A stretch of DNA of 5,232 nucleotides from Deltaproteobacteria bacterium (GTDB taxonomy: Bacteria > Desulfobacterota > Binatia > UBA9968). The notes beneath the pieces were generated by a model, which had not been told where the DNA came from, did no database searches, and saw only the letters and a list, made by a program, of their open reading frames with translations. The stretch lies in the NCBI GenBank assembly GCA_016184235.1, contig JACPDC010000317.1:1-5232 (forward strand), read 5' to 3'. A program made the translations under genes and the position numbers. Numbering within the stretch: position 1 is the first letter of the stretch; the number at the start of each line of letters is the position of its first letter. This document shows positions 1 to 5,232 of this stretch, in pieces.

Positions 1-1
1 T

Positions 2-694
2 CCCCCCGATACCGAGGAGATCCGGATCTACAGCCGGGCGGGACAGGGGGCGATCACCTCGGCGGTCGGTTTTACCGGCGCGGGCATCGAGAACGGCTAT
101 CGGCTCGTGACCGTGCCCGCTTTCGGCTCTGAGAGAAGAGGCGCGATCATCACCACGGATACGCTGATCAATTTTCACAAGGAGCGCAGGATTCGCTCCT
201 TCATGCGCGCCTGGGATGTCGTCATCCTCTACGATGACACGATCCTCTATTCGCCGGAGCACCGGGTGCTGGACGGCCTCAAAGAAGGCGGCGCCCTCTT
301 GGTCAACACCTCCCACATGAGCGTCAAAAAGATCCGCGAGCTGCTGGATGCCGGCGAAGGGCGCGTGCGGATCTTCACGGCGCCGGCGGCTGCGGTATCC
401 GAAGGGCTCGGGCTCAAACATATCAACATGCCCATGCTCGGGGCGCTGCATAAGGTGTACGGCAAGGTCCCTTTCGACAAGGCCCTCGGCTACTACGAAA
501 GGAACGTCCCCCGGCCGCGCGAGGCGAGCCTGGAAGCAATCCGTCGCGGCCATGCGGAGACCACGGATCAAGAGATCCAGAGAACAAGAAAGGAGAGCCG
601 GCTGCTTGTGAGCCAGGAGTTTCTCGACTGGCGGCCCGAGGATCACTCTCAAGAAAGCTGGCCCTCGGCCCTGGAAGAGGTCCAGATCGGATGA
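2..694 (+). CDS. 2-oxoacid:ferredoxin oxidoreductase gamma subunit (PorG-type), 5'-partial
   Basis: Gamma subunit of a pyruvate/2-ketoacid:ferredoxin oxidoreductase, the small cytoplasmic subunit that helps assemble the complex and bind CoA. The frame is open from base 2 with no usable start codon before GTG 107. That GTG is not the true start, because the conserved N-terminal motif lies upstream of it: visible residues 7-17 read IRIYSRAGQGA, a variant of the family GRGGQGA. Further family marks are FGSERRGA (visible residues 41-48) and NMPMLGA (142-148, usually NTxMLGA). Since the motif normally sits within about 10 residues of the N-terminus, only a few codons are missing off the left edge. 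The 230 visible residues exceed the usual 180-190. The excess is a charged C-terminal tail of about 35 residues (roughly 195-230) that I cannot assign. The next gene follows after 9 bases. The substrate (pyruvate, branched-chain or aryl 2-oxoacid) cannot be determined, so no symbol is given. Confidence 0.86.
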   Translation, partial: PPDTEEIRIYSRAGQGAITSAVGFTGAGIENGYRLVTVPAFGSERRGAIITTDTLINFHKERRIRSFMRAWDVVILYDDTILYSPEHRVLDGLKEGGALLVNTSHMSVKKIRELLDAGEGRVRIFTAPAAAVSEGLGLKHINMPMLGALHKVYGKVPFDKALGYYERNVPRPREASLEAIRRGHAETTDQEIQRTRKESRLLVSQEFLDWRPEDHSQESWPSALEEVQIG

Positions 695-703
695 GGTATC
701 TCC

Positions 704-1753
704 ATGTATAATATCCTTTTCAACCGCCACATCGGTTTCAATCCCCATAGCCTTCTCCTCCCGGAGCCGGTCCGTGATGTCGGCGACTACGGGGCGATTG
801 CGACGACCGGTTTGACATCGGGACATCAAGGCTGCGTCGGCTGCGGCATGGTCAGCGGCACGAACCAGGTCTTGCGCGCGCTCAAGCTTTCGGGAAAACA
901 CGTGGTGGCGAGCATCGGCACCGGCTGCAACGAGGTGATCACGACGCAAAACACCTCCTGCTGGGGCGAGGTATCGGTCGATCACAATGACTTCCCCAAC
1001 ACCGCGGCCACGCTGAGCGGAAACATCGCCGCCCTCAAGGCGCTGGCCCAGGCCAGCGGGATCTCGCCCGATTCGATAGTGAACGTCGGCATCGCCGGCG
1101 ATGGGGGAACCTATGATATCGGCCTCCAGGCGCTGCTCGCCTGGATCGCCCGCGGAGAAAACGGCGTCTATGTCTGCCTCAATAATCAGGCTTACATGAA
1201 TACCGGGGTCCAAGGCTCCGGCGCTACCCCTTACGGCACGAACACGACAACGACTCCTTTCGGCAAGGCGATCCGGGGAAACCAGAGAACGCCGCAATAC
1301 CTGCTCGATCTCGCCCTGGCCGCCGGCGCCCCGTATGTGGCCGCCGCCTGCCCGCTCTGGCACCGCGACCTGATGATCAAGACGCAGAAAGCCGCCGCGA
1401 TCGAGGGGCCGTGCGTGCTCGAGGTCTACTCGGTCTGTCCGGAGGGCTGGAAGAGCGACACGGACGTGTTTCACGAGATCACGGAGCTGGCGCTCGAGAC
1501 GCGCTCCTGGATCCTCTATGAGGCGGAAAGGGAGCGGGACACCAACACCGTGCTCTTCACGCTCAACTACCTGGCGAAAAAATATCTGCCGATCTCGGAC
1601 TATCTCAGATTGCAGGAGCGGTTCGCCGGCATGAGGGATTTCCCGGACATGGTCCGGCGGGCCCAGGAAATCATCGAGGCCAGATGGTCCTTCTGGCGGC
1701 CGGTGCTGGAGGCTAATGGAATCGAGTGGAAGGAGGAAGCCCGTGCAATCTGA
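704..1753 (+). CDS. 2-oxoacid:ferredoxin oxidoreductase beta subunit (PorB-type, ThDP and 4Fe-4S binding)
   Basis: Catalytic beta subunit of a PorB-family 2-oxoacid:ferredoxin oxidoreductase, 349 aa, cytoplasmic. It binds thiamine diphosphate and one 4Fe-4S cluster. Visible motifs are GHQGCVGCG (residues 40-48; Cys44 and Cys47), IGTGC (Cys75), the Mg/ThDP motif GDGGTYDIG (132-140) with NNQAYMNTG (160-168), and CPEGW (245-249; Cys245). The four cysteines match the cluster ligands of the pyruvate oxidoreductase beta family. The segment after Cys75 (about residues 80-106, including DHNDFPNTAATLSG) departs from the usual PWIHxxFENxAAxASG pattern. The N-terminal stretch before GHQGC is about 40 residues, longer than in many homologues. 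GAGGT at 693-697, 6 bases before ATG 704, supports the start. It sits next to its gamma partner, but no alpha subunit lies between them, unlike the common gamma-delta-alpha-beta order. The family is certain and the substrate is unknown; pyruvate and branched-chain 2-oxoacids are the leading options. Confidence 0.92.
   Translation: MYNILFNRHIGFNPHSLLLPEPVRDVGDYGAIATTGLTSGHQGCVGCGMVSGTNQVLRALKLSGKHVVASIGTGCNEVITTQNTSCWGEVSVDHNDFPNTAATLSGNIAALKALAQASGISPDSIVNVGIAGDGGTYDIGLQALLAWIARGENGVYVCLNNQAYMNTGVQGSGATPYGTNTTTTPFGKAIRGNQRTPQYLLDLALAAGAPYVAAACPLWHRDLMIKTQKAAAIEGPCVLEVYSVCPEGWKSDTDVFHEITELALETRSWILYEAERERDTNTVLFTLNYLAKKYLPISDYLRLQERFAGMRDFPDMVRRAQEIIEARWSFWRPVLEANGIEWKEEARAI
1731..1736 (+). 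promoter_or_regulatory. Shine-Dalgarno site deciding the korA start
   Basis: AGGAGG lies 6 bases before GTG 1743, inside the 3' end of the preceding beta-subunit gene. It favours GTG 1743 over the in-frame ATG 1716, whose GGAGG (1708-1712) is only 3 bases away. Homology agrees: KorA proteins begin a few residues before the RVAGESGEG motif, and GTG 1743 gives exactly that. The site implies translational coupling with the upstream gene. Confidence 0.75.
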
Positions 1754-3509
1754 TCTGGTCCTGCGCGTTGCCGGTGAATCCGGCGAGGGCGTTATCACCA
1801 TCGGCGAGACGCTCTGCAAGATCGCCGCAAGAGAAGGAATCCACATCGTCACCTTTCGCACCTTTCCGGCCGAGATCAAAGGCGGCTCCTGCATGATCCA
1901 GGTCCGGCTGAGCGAGCGACGCATCCCGTACCACGGAGAGGGCGTGGACTTCCTGATCTGTCTCAACCAGGATGCCGTCGATGAAAACCTCCCGGACTTG
2001 AAGGAGCACGGCGTCCTGCTCTGCGAGGCGGAATGCGATCTGCCCGAGAAAAATCCCGGATGGACCGTCTACAAGGCGCCCTTTGACCGCATCGCGACGC
2101 GCGAGATCGGCAGCCGCATCAGCAAGAACATCGTCGTGCTCGGCGCCCTCTCCCATTTGCTTTCTTTGCCCAAAGAAACCATCGAAAAGTTCATCTCGGA
2201 GAAATTCGCTCGAAAGGGAAAGACGGTCCTCGATCATAACCTGGACGCCTTGCAGCGCGGCTTCGATTTCGCGCGCAGCCATCTCGCCAAAAAGGATTCC
2301 TACAGGCTCCCCAAAGGGAGCGGCCGGAAGAGACTCCTGATGACCGGCAACGAGGCGATCGCCATCGGCGCCACGGCGGCCGGGATGAGATATTTCTTCG
2401 GTTATCCCATCACGCCGGCCTCGGAGATCATGGAATGGCTCGCCGCGCACCTGCCCAAGATGGGCGGCATGGTGCTGCAGACCGAGGACGAGATCTCGGC
2501 TATCTGCAGCGTCGCCGGGGCGTCGTGGGCCGGAGGCAAGAGCATGACCTCGACCTCGGGCCCCGGTCTCTCGCTGATGTCCGAGACCATCGGCCTGCTC
2601 TCGATGGCGGAGATCCCCGCGGTCATCGTGGATTCGCAGAGGGGCGGACCGAGCACGGGCATGCCGACCAAGACCGAACAGTCGGATCTCCTGCTCGCCC
2701 TTTACGGCTCGCACGGAGACGCCACCAGGGTCGTTATGGCGCCGACCTCCGTCTCCGACAGCCTCCGTGTAACCGCGCTGGCCTTCGCCGTCGCGGAAAA
2801 ATATCAGCTGCCGGTCATCATGCTGGTGGATCAGGCCTTGTCGGCGCGCCTCGAAACCGTCGATCGCGAAACCGTCGAGCGGCTGCCGCAAGGCTCCCGA
2901 TCCTGCGCCTCGCCCGCAGACGGCGCCCCGTTTGTGCGCTACCAGCTCGGCGCATCGGCAGTCTCGCCGGCCGCCCTGCCCGGCACCCAGGGGGGCGAGC
3001 ATATGGTCACCGGGATGGAGCATGACGAGCGGGGCAATTTCGCCTGTGATGAAGAGACGCATACGGCCATGACCGTGAAGCGCTTCCGCAAGCTCGCCGC
3101 CATCGAAAGCGATCCGCTGGTCGCCGAGTTCTGCACCCGCTTGGGCGACGAGAACAGCGAGATCGGCATCGTCACCTGGGGCTCGTCGGCCGGGCCGGTC
3201 GAGGAGGCCCTGGCCGTGGCCAAGGGTATGGGGATCTCGGCTCAAGCGATCATCCCGAGGATTTTAAATCCGCTTCCCCATCAGGAGCTCAAGACCTTCT
3301 TCGGCAAGGTCAAGCGGGTCATCGTCCCGGAGCTTAACTTTGTCGGCCAGCTCGCCACGCTTCTCAGGTCCACCTATCGGATTCCCACTATCGGCCTGAC
3401 CAAGGTGAAGGGCGTGCCGCTCGACCCGAGCGAAATCGTCGAGAAGATCGTCGAAGCCGAATCCACCCTGAACGCAAGGAGCACAAGAGCCTATGGAAGA
3501 GCTGGATAA
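1743..3509 (+). CDS. korA: 2-oxoacid (2-oxoglutarate-type):ferredoxin oxidoreductase alpha subunit, fused gamma-alpha (KorA)
   Basis: Large subunit of a two-subunit OFOR that converts a 2-oxoacid plus CoA to acyl-CoA, CO2 and reduced ferredoxin. From GTG 1743 it is 588 aa, typical for KorA. The gamma domain spans about residues 1-185, with RVAGESGEGV (8-17) and FRTFPAEIKGG (38-48). The alpha domain follows: GNEAIAIGA (202-210), the YPITP substrate/CoA motif (221-225), TEDE (247-250), TSTSGPG (269-275) and RGGPSTGMPTKTEQSDL (300-316). The C-terminal PFOR domain II spans about 470-575. No 4Fe-4S ligand motif is expected here or seen. An alternative start at ATG 1716 would add 9 residues, but its ribosome-binding site is poorly spaced. 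The gene overlaps the preceding stop by 11 bases and korB by 17 bases, so the genes are probably co-translated. The name follows the family. True specificity could be 2-oxoglutarate, pyruvate, or a broader 2-oxoacid range, because this family includes enzymes with all of these. Confidence 0.93.
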   Translation: MQSDLVLRVAGESGEGVITIGETLCKIAAREGIHIVTFRTFPAEIKGGSCMIQVRLSERRIPYHGEGVDFLICLNQDAVDENLPDLKEHGVLLCEAECDLPEKNPGWTVYKAPFDRIATREIGSRISKNIVVLGALSHLLSLPKETIEKFISEKFARKGKTVLDHNLDALQRGFDFARSHLAKKDSYRLPKGSGRKRLLMTGNEAIAIGATAAGMRYFFGYPITPASEIMEWLAAHLPKMGGMVLQTEDEISAICSVAGASWAGGKSMTSTSGPGLSLMSETIGLLSMAEIPAVIVDSQRGGPSTGMPTKTEQSDLLLALYGSHGDATRVVMAPTSVSDSLRVTALAFAVAEKYQLPVIMLVDQALSARLETVDRETVERLPQGSRSCASPADGAPFVRYQLGASAVSPAALPGTQGGEHMVTGMEHDERGNFACDEETHTAMTVKRFRKLAAIESDPLVAEFCTRLGDENSEIGIVTWGSSAGPVEEALAVAKGMGISAQAIIPRILNPLPHQELKTFFGKVKRVIVPELNFVGQLATLLRSTYRIPTIGLTKVKGVPLDPSEIVEKIVEAESTLNARSTRAYGRAG

Positions 3510-4347
3510 GTCCTGTGAATACCTGAGCGGCGTCTGCCCGGTCTGGTGTCCGGGCTGCGGTTACTACGGCATCCTCTCGGCGCTGGTCGAGGCCTTCGCC
3601 GATCTCAAGCTGCCGACCAAGGAGCTCACGCTGGTATCCGGCATCGGCTGCTCCAGCAGACTCCCCTACTTCGTCAAGGCCTACGGCTTCCACAGCATCC
3701 ACGGCCGCGGCCTGCCCATCGCCCAGGGAGTGAAAACCGCCAACCCGGAGCTCACCGTGCTGGCCGTGGGCGGAGACGGCGACGGGCTCGCCATCGGCGG
3801 CGGCCATCTGCCGCACGTGGCGCGCAACAACGTGGACATCACCTATCTGCTTTTCAACAACGCGATTTACGGCATGACCAAGGGACAGTTTTCCCCGACC
3901 ACCACGCTGTACCCCGTCACCAAGACCTCGCCGTTCGGGCTGGCCGGCGAGGCGATCAACCCCTCGGCCCTGGCCATCGTTTACGGCGCCACTTTCGTGG
4001 CCCGCGGCTTCTCGGTCAAGAAGGAGCACCTGAAAGAGCTGATCATCCAGGGAATCCATCACCGCGGCTTTTCCTTCATCGAGGTGCTCGCCAGCTGCTC
4101 CTCGTTCAACACCACCGACATGAACGTGGCGCGCATCGTCAAGAATCTCGAGATGATCCCCGAGGATCACAACCCCGAAGACGCCATCGAGGCCTTGAGG
4201 CTCGCTGCGGACCAGGAGAAGATCCGTCTCGGGGTTTTCGTTCGCCATCAACGCCCCACTCTGGGGGATAAGTTCCAGGAGATGCGCCGGAAGGCCAAGG
4301 GCAAAGGCGCGGGCAACATGGAGGCGCTCCTGGGTCAATTCGCTTAG
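3493..4347 (+). CDS. korB: 2-oxoacid (2-oxoglutarate-type):ferredoxin oxidoreductase beta subunit (KorB)
   Basis: Catalytic partner of KorA, 284 aa, a usual KorB length, binding thiamine diphosphate and one 4Fe-4S cluster. Visible motifs are WCPGCG (residues 18-23; Cys19 and Cys22), SGIGCSSR (Cys53), HGRGLPIAQGVK (70-81), GDGDGLAIGGGHLPH (94-108, Mg/ThDP binding), FNNAIYGMTKGQ (121-132) and ASCSSFN (Cys202). Cys19, Cys22, Cys53 and Cys202 are the likely cluster ligands. The ATG lies inside the end of korA (17-base overlap). AAGGAG at 3476-3481 stands 11 bases upstream, slightly far but acceptable. Overlapping reading frames fit equal production of the two subunits. It differs clearly in length and motifs (GDGDG rather than GDGGT) from the PorB-type beta subunit at 704-1753, so it belongs to a different subfamily and is not a recent duplicate. 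Electrons should pass to a separate ferredoxin, whose gene is not in the window. Confidence 0.94.
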   Translation: MEELDKSCEYLSGVCPVWCPGCGYYGILSALVEAFADLKLPTKELTLVSGIGCSSRLPYFVKAYGFHSIHGRGLPIAQGVKTANPELTVLAVGGDGDGLAIGGGHLPHVARNNVDITYLLFNNAIYGMTKGQFSPTTTLYPVTKTSPFGLAGEAINPSALAIVYGATFVARGFSVKKEHLKELIIQGIHHRGFSFIEVLASCSSFNTTDMNVARIVKNLEMIPEDHNPEDAIEALRLAADQEKIRLGVFVRHQRPTLGDKFQEMRRKAKGKGAGNMEALLGQFA

Positions 4348-4367
4348 CTTCAGAAGAAGGAGTTTTT

Positions 4368-5147
4368 ATGCCGCAGAACCTGAAAGTACACAGGAAAGAC
4401 GCCGTCGCCACGATCGAGCTTTACCGGCCGCAGAAGAAGAACTCCCTGAACGGGGAGATGCGCCGGGAGCTCGAAGAGTGCCTCAAGGAGCTGGCGCGCG
4501 ACCGGAATACCAGGGCCGCCATCGTCACCGGCGGCGAAGAGATTTTCTGCGCCGGCGCCGATATCAGCGAGATCCAGGAGTCGGTTTCCGCGGAGGCGGC
4601 TTACCACCACGCGCGGGAGTTCCAGCTGCTCTTCGACCAGGTCGAAGCCCTGCCCCAGCCCGTCGTCGCCGCGGTTTCCGGCTACGCCCTCGGCGGAGGA
4701 TGCGAGCTCGCCCTGGCCTGCGATTTCCGCATCGCCTCCCAGACCGCCAGGTTCGGCCTGCCCGAGATCAAGATCGGCGCCTTTCCCGGCGGCGGCGGCA
4801 CCCAAAGGCTGCCGCGCCTGATCGGGGCGAGCAAGGCCAAGGAGATGATCTTCACCGGCGATCCGATCGGCGCTGAAGAGGCCCTCTCTTTAGGGCTGGT
4901 CATGAAGGTGGTCCCGAAGGAAAAGCTCGCGGAGGAAGCGCAGGCCTTTGCCGCCAAACTGGCCGCTCTTCCCCGGCTGGCGCTCCAGGCCTCCAAGGCC
5001 TCGATCAACAGAGGGTTGGAAGTCGATCTCGCTTCCGGGCTGGAGCTGGAGGCCCGCAACTTCGGGACTTTGGCCATGACTCACGACCTGAAGGAGGGAA
5101 CCCTGGCGTTTTTGGAGAAGAGAAAGCCTAACTTCACGGGCGACTGA
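4368..5147 (+). CDS. enoyl-CoA hydratase/isomerase (crotonase family)
   Basis: Crotonase-superfamily enzyme of 259 aa, the standard length for short-chain enoyl-CoA hydratases, which add water across 2-enoyl-CoA in beta-oxidation and related acyl-CoA routes. Oxyanion-hole elements are CAGADI (residues 61-66, Ala64) and ALGGGCELA (107-115, Gly110). Both acid/base glutamates of true hydratases are present: Glu113 in GGGCELA and Glu133 in GLPEIKIG, corresponding to Glu144 and Glu164 of the rat mitochondrial enzyme. PGGGGTQRLPRLIG (140-153) and the C-terminal FLEKRKPNF (248-256) are also typical. Having both glutamates argues against decarboxylase or single-Glu isomerase variants. A 3-hydroxybutyryl-CoA dehydratase (crotonase) is equally possible, and chain length is not predictable. 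AAGGAG at 4357-4362 lies 5 bases before the ATG, and the gap from korB is 20 bases, so it is probably in the same operon. This links the OFOR acyl-CoA products to acyl-CoA processing, by inference from context only. Confidence 0.93.
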   Translation: MPQNLKVHRKDAVATIELYRPQKKNSLNGEMRRELEECLKELARDRNTRAAIVTGGEEIFCAGADISEIQESVSAEAAYHHAREFQLLFDQVEALPQPVVAAVSGYALGGGCELALACDFRIASQTARFGLPEIKIGAFPGGGGTQRLPRLIGASKAKEMIFTGDPIGAEEALSLGLVMKVVPKEKLAEEAQAFAAKLAALPRLALQASKASINRGLEVDLASGLELEARNFGTLAMTHDLKEGTLAFLEKRKPNFTGD

Positions 5148-5232
5148 ATTCCCAGGAAAATTGCCGGAGCCTATTCCTCATCTTCGCCCTGTTCCCCGAT
5201 TTTGTCACCCATGGGCAACTACTGCACCCGGT
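5148..5232 (+). other. downstream intergenic stretch, no gene identified
   Basis: These 85 bases after the crotonase stop contain no convincing start with a ribosome-binding site on the + strand and no GC hairpin followed by a T-run. The minus strand has one frame open to the right window edge over about 30 codons, but its translation resembles no family I recognise. The operon end, or a convergent gene, may lie beyond the edge. Confidence 0.4.

Noticed and set aside
107..694. GTG 107 as the gamma-subunit start
   Set aside because: The conserved SRAGQGA motif is encoded upstream of it in the same open frame, so the gene extends off the left edge.
2435..3025. Plus-strand open frame of 196 codons inside korA in another frame
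   Set aside because: Arg/Ala/Gly-rich translation typical of an off-frame reading of GC-rich DNA. The korA frame here carries conserved motifs throughout.
1713..3245. Long open frame (510 codons) on the minus strand antisense to korA
   Set aside because: Its translation is rich in Gly, Arg, Asp and His with no recognisable domain, and it lies wholly opposite a clear KorA coding sequence. Long antisense frames are expected in GC-rich coding DNA.
3388..4338. Long open frame (316 codons) on the minus strand antisense to korB
   Set aside because: It mirrors KorB codon bias, has low-complexity composition, and shows no domain or supported start.
5208..5215. Perfect 8-base palindrome CCCATGGG in the downstream intergenic DNA
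   Set aside because: Too short, with no loop, T-run or repeated copy. It is most likely chance and does not support a terminator, operator or mobile-element end.
5148..5232. Possible end of a convergent minus-strand gene or mobile-element remnant
   Set aside because: One minus-strand frame is open to the window edge, but about 30 codons with no recognisable motif and no inverted repeat are not enough to call it.

Overview
The window is one tightly packed, GC-rich (third-position G/C-biased) operon segment, with all five genes on the + strand and almost no intergenic DNA. It carries oxygen-sensitive, ferredoxin-linked 2-oxoacid oxidoreductase (OFOR) genes followed by a crotonase. This suggests an anaerobic or microaerophilic, high-GC bacterium. 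A Desulfobacterota/syntroph-like host is a guess from gene content and cannot be shown from this sequence.

Layout: (1) positions 2-694, the gamma subunit of a multi-subunit OFOR, missing only its first few codons off the left edge. (2) 704-1753, a PorB-type thiamine-diphosphate/4Fe-4S beta subunit. (3) 1743-3509, a KorA-type fused gamma-alpha subunit, with a preferred GTG start overlapping the previous stop. (4) 3493-4347, a KorB-type beta subunit overlapping korA. (5) 4368-5147, an enoyl-CoA hydratase/isomerase with both catalytic glutamates. Positions 5148-5232 hold no gene or clear terminator that I can identify.

How they fit together: OFORs convert a 2-oxoacid plus CoA to an acyl-CoA, CO2 and reduced ferredoxin (or run in reverse). 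The window encodes parts of two OFOR systems of different architecture. One has separate gamma and beta subunits, and its alpha and ferredoxin-like delta subunits are not visible here. The other is a complete two-subunit KorAB enzyme. The crotonase acts on acyl-CoA thioesters, so the cluster plausibly feeds 2-oxoacids from amino-acid or organic-acid breakdown into acyl-CoA metabolism. The substrates cannot be fixed from sequence alone. The core biochemistry belongs to known families. The unusual points are the subunit order, the side-by-side pairing of two OFOR types, and the divergence of the first beta subunit.
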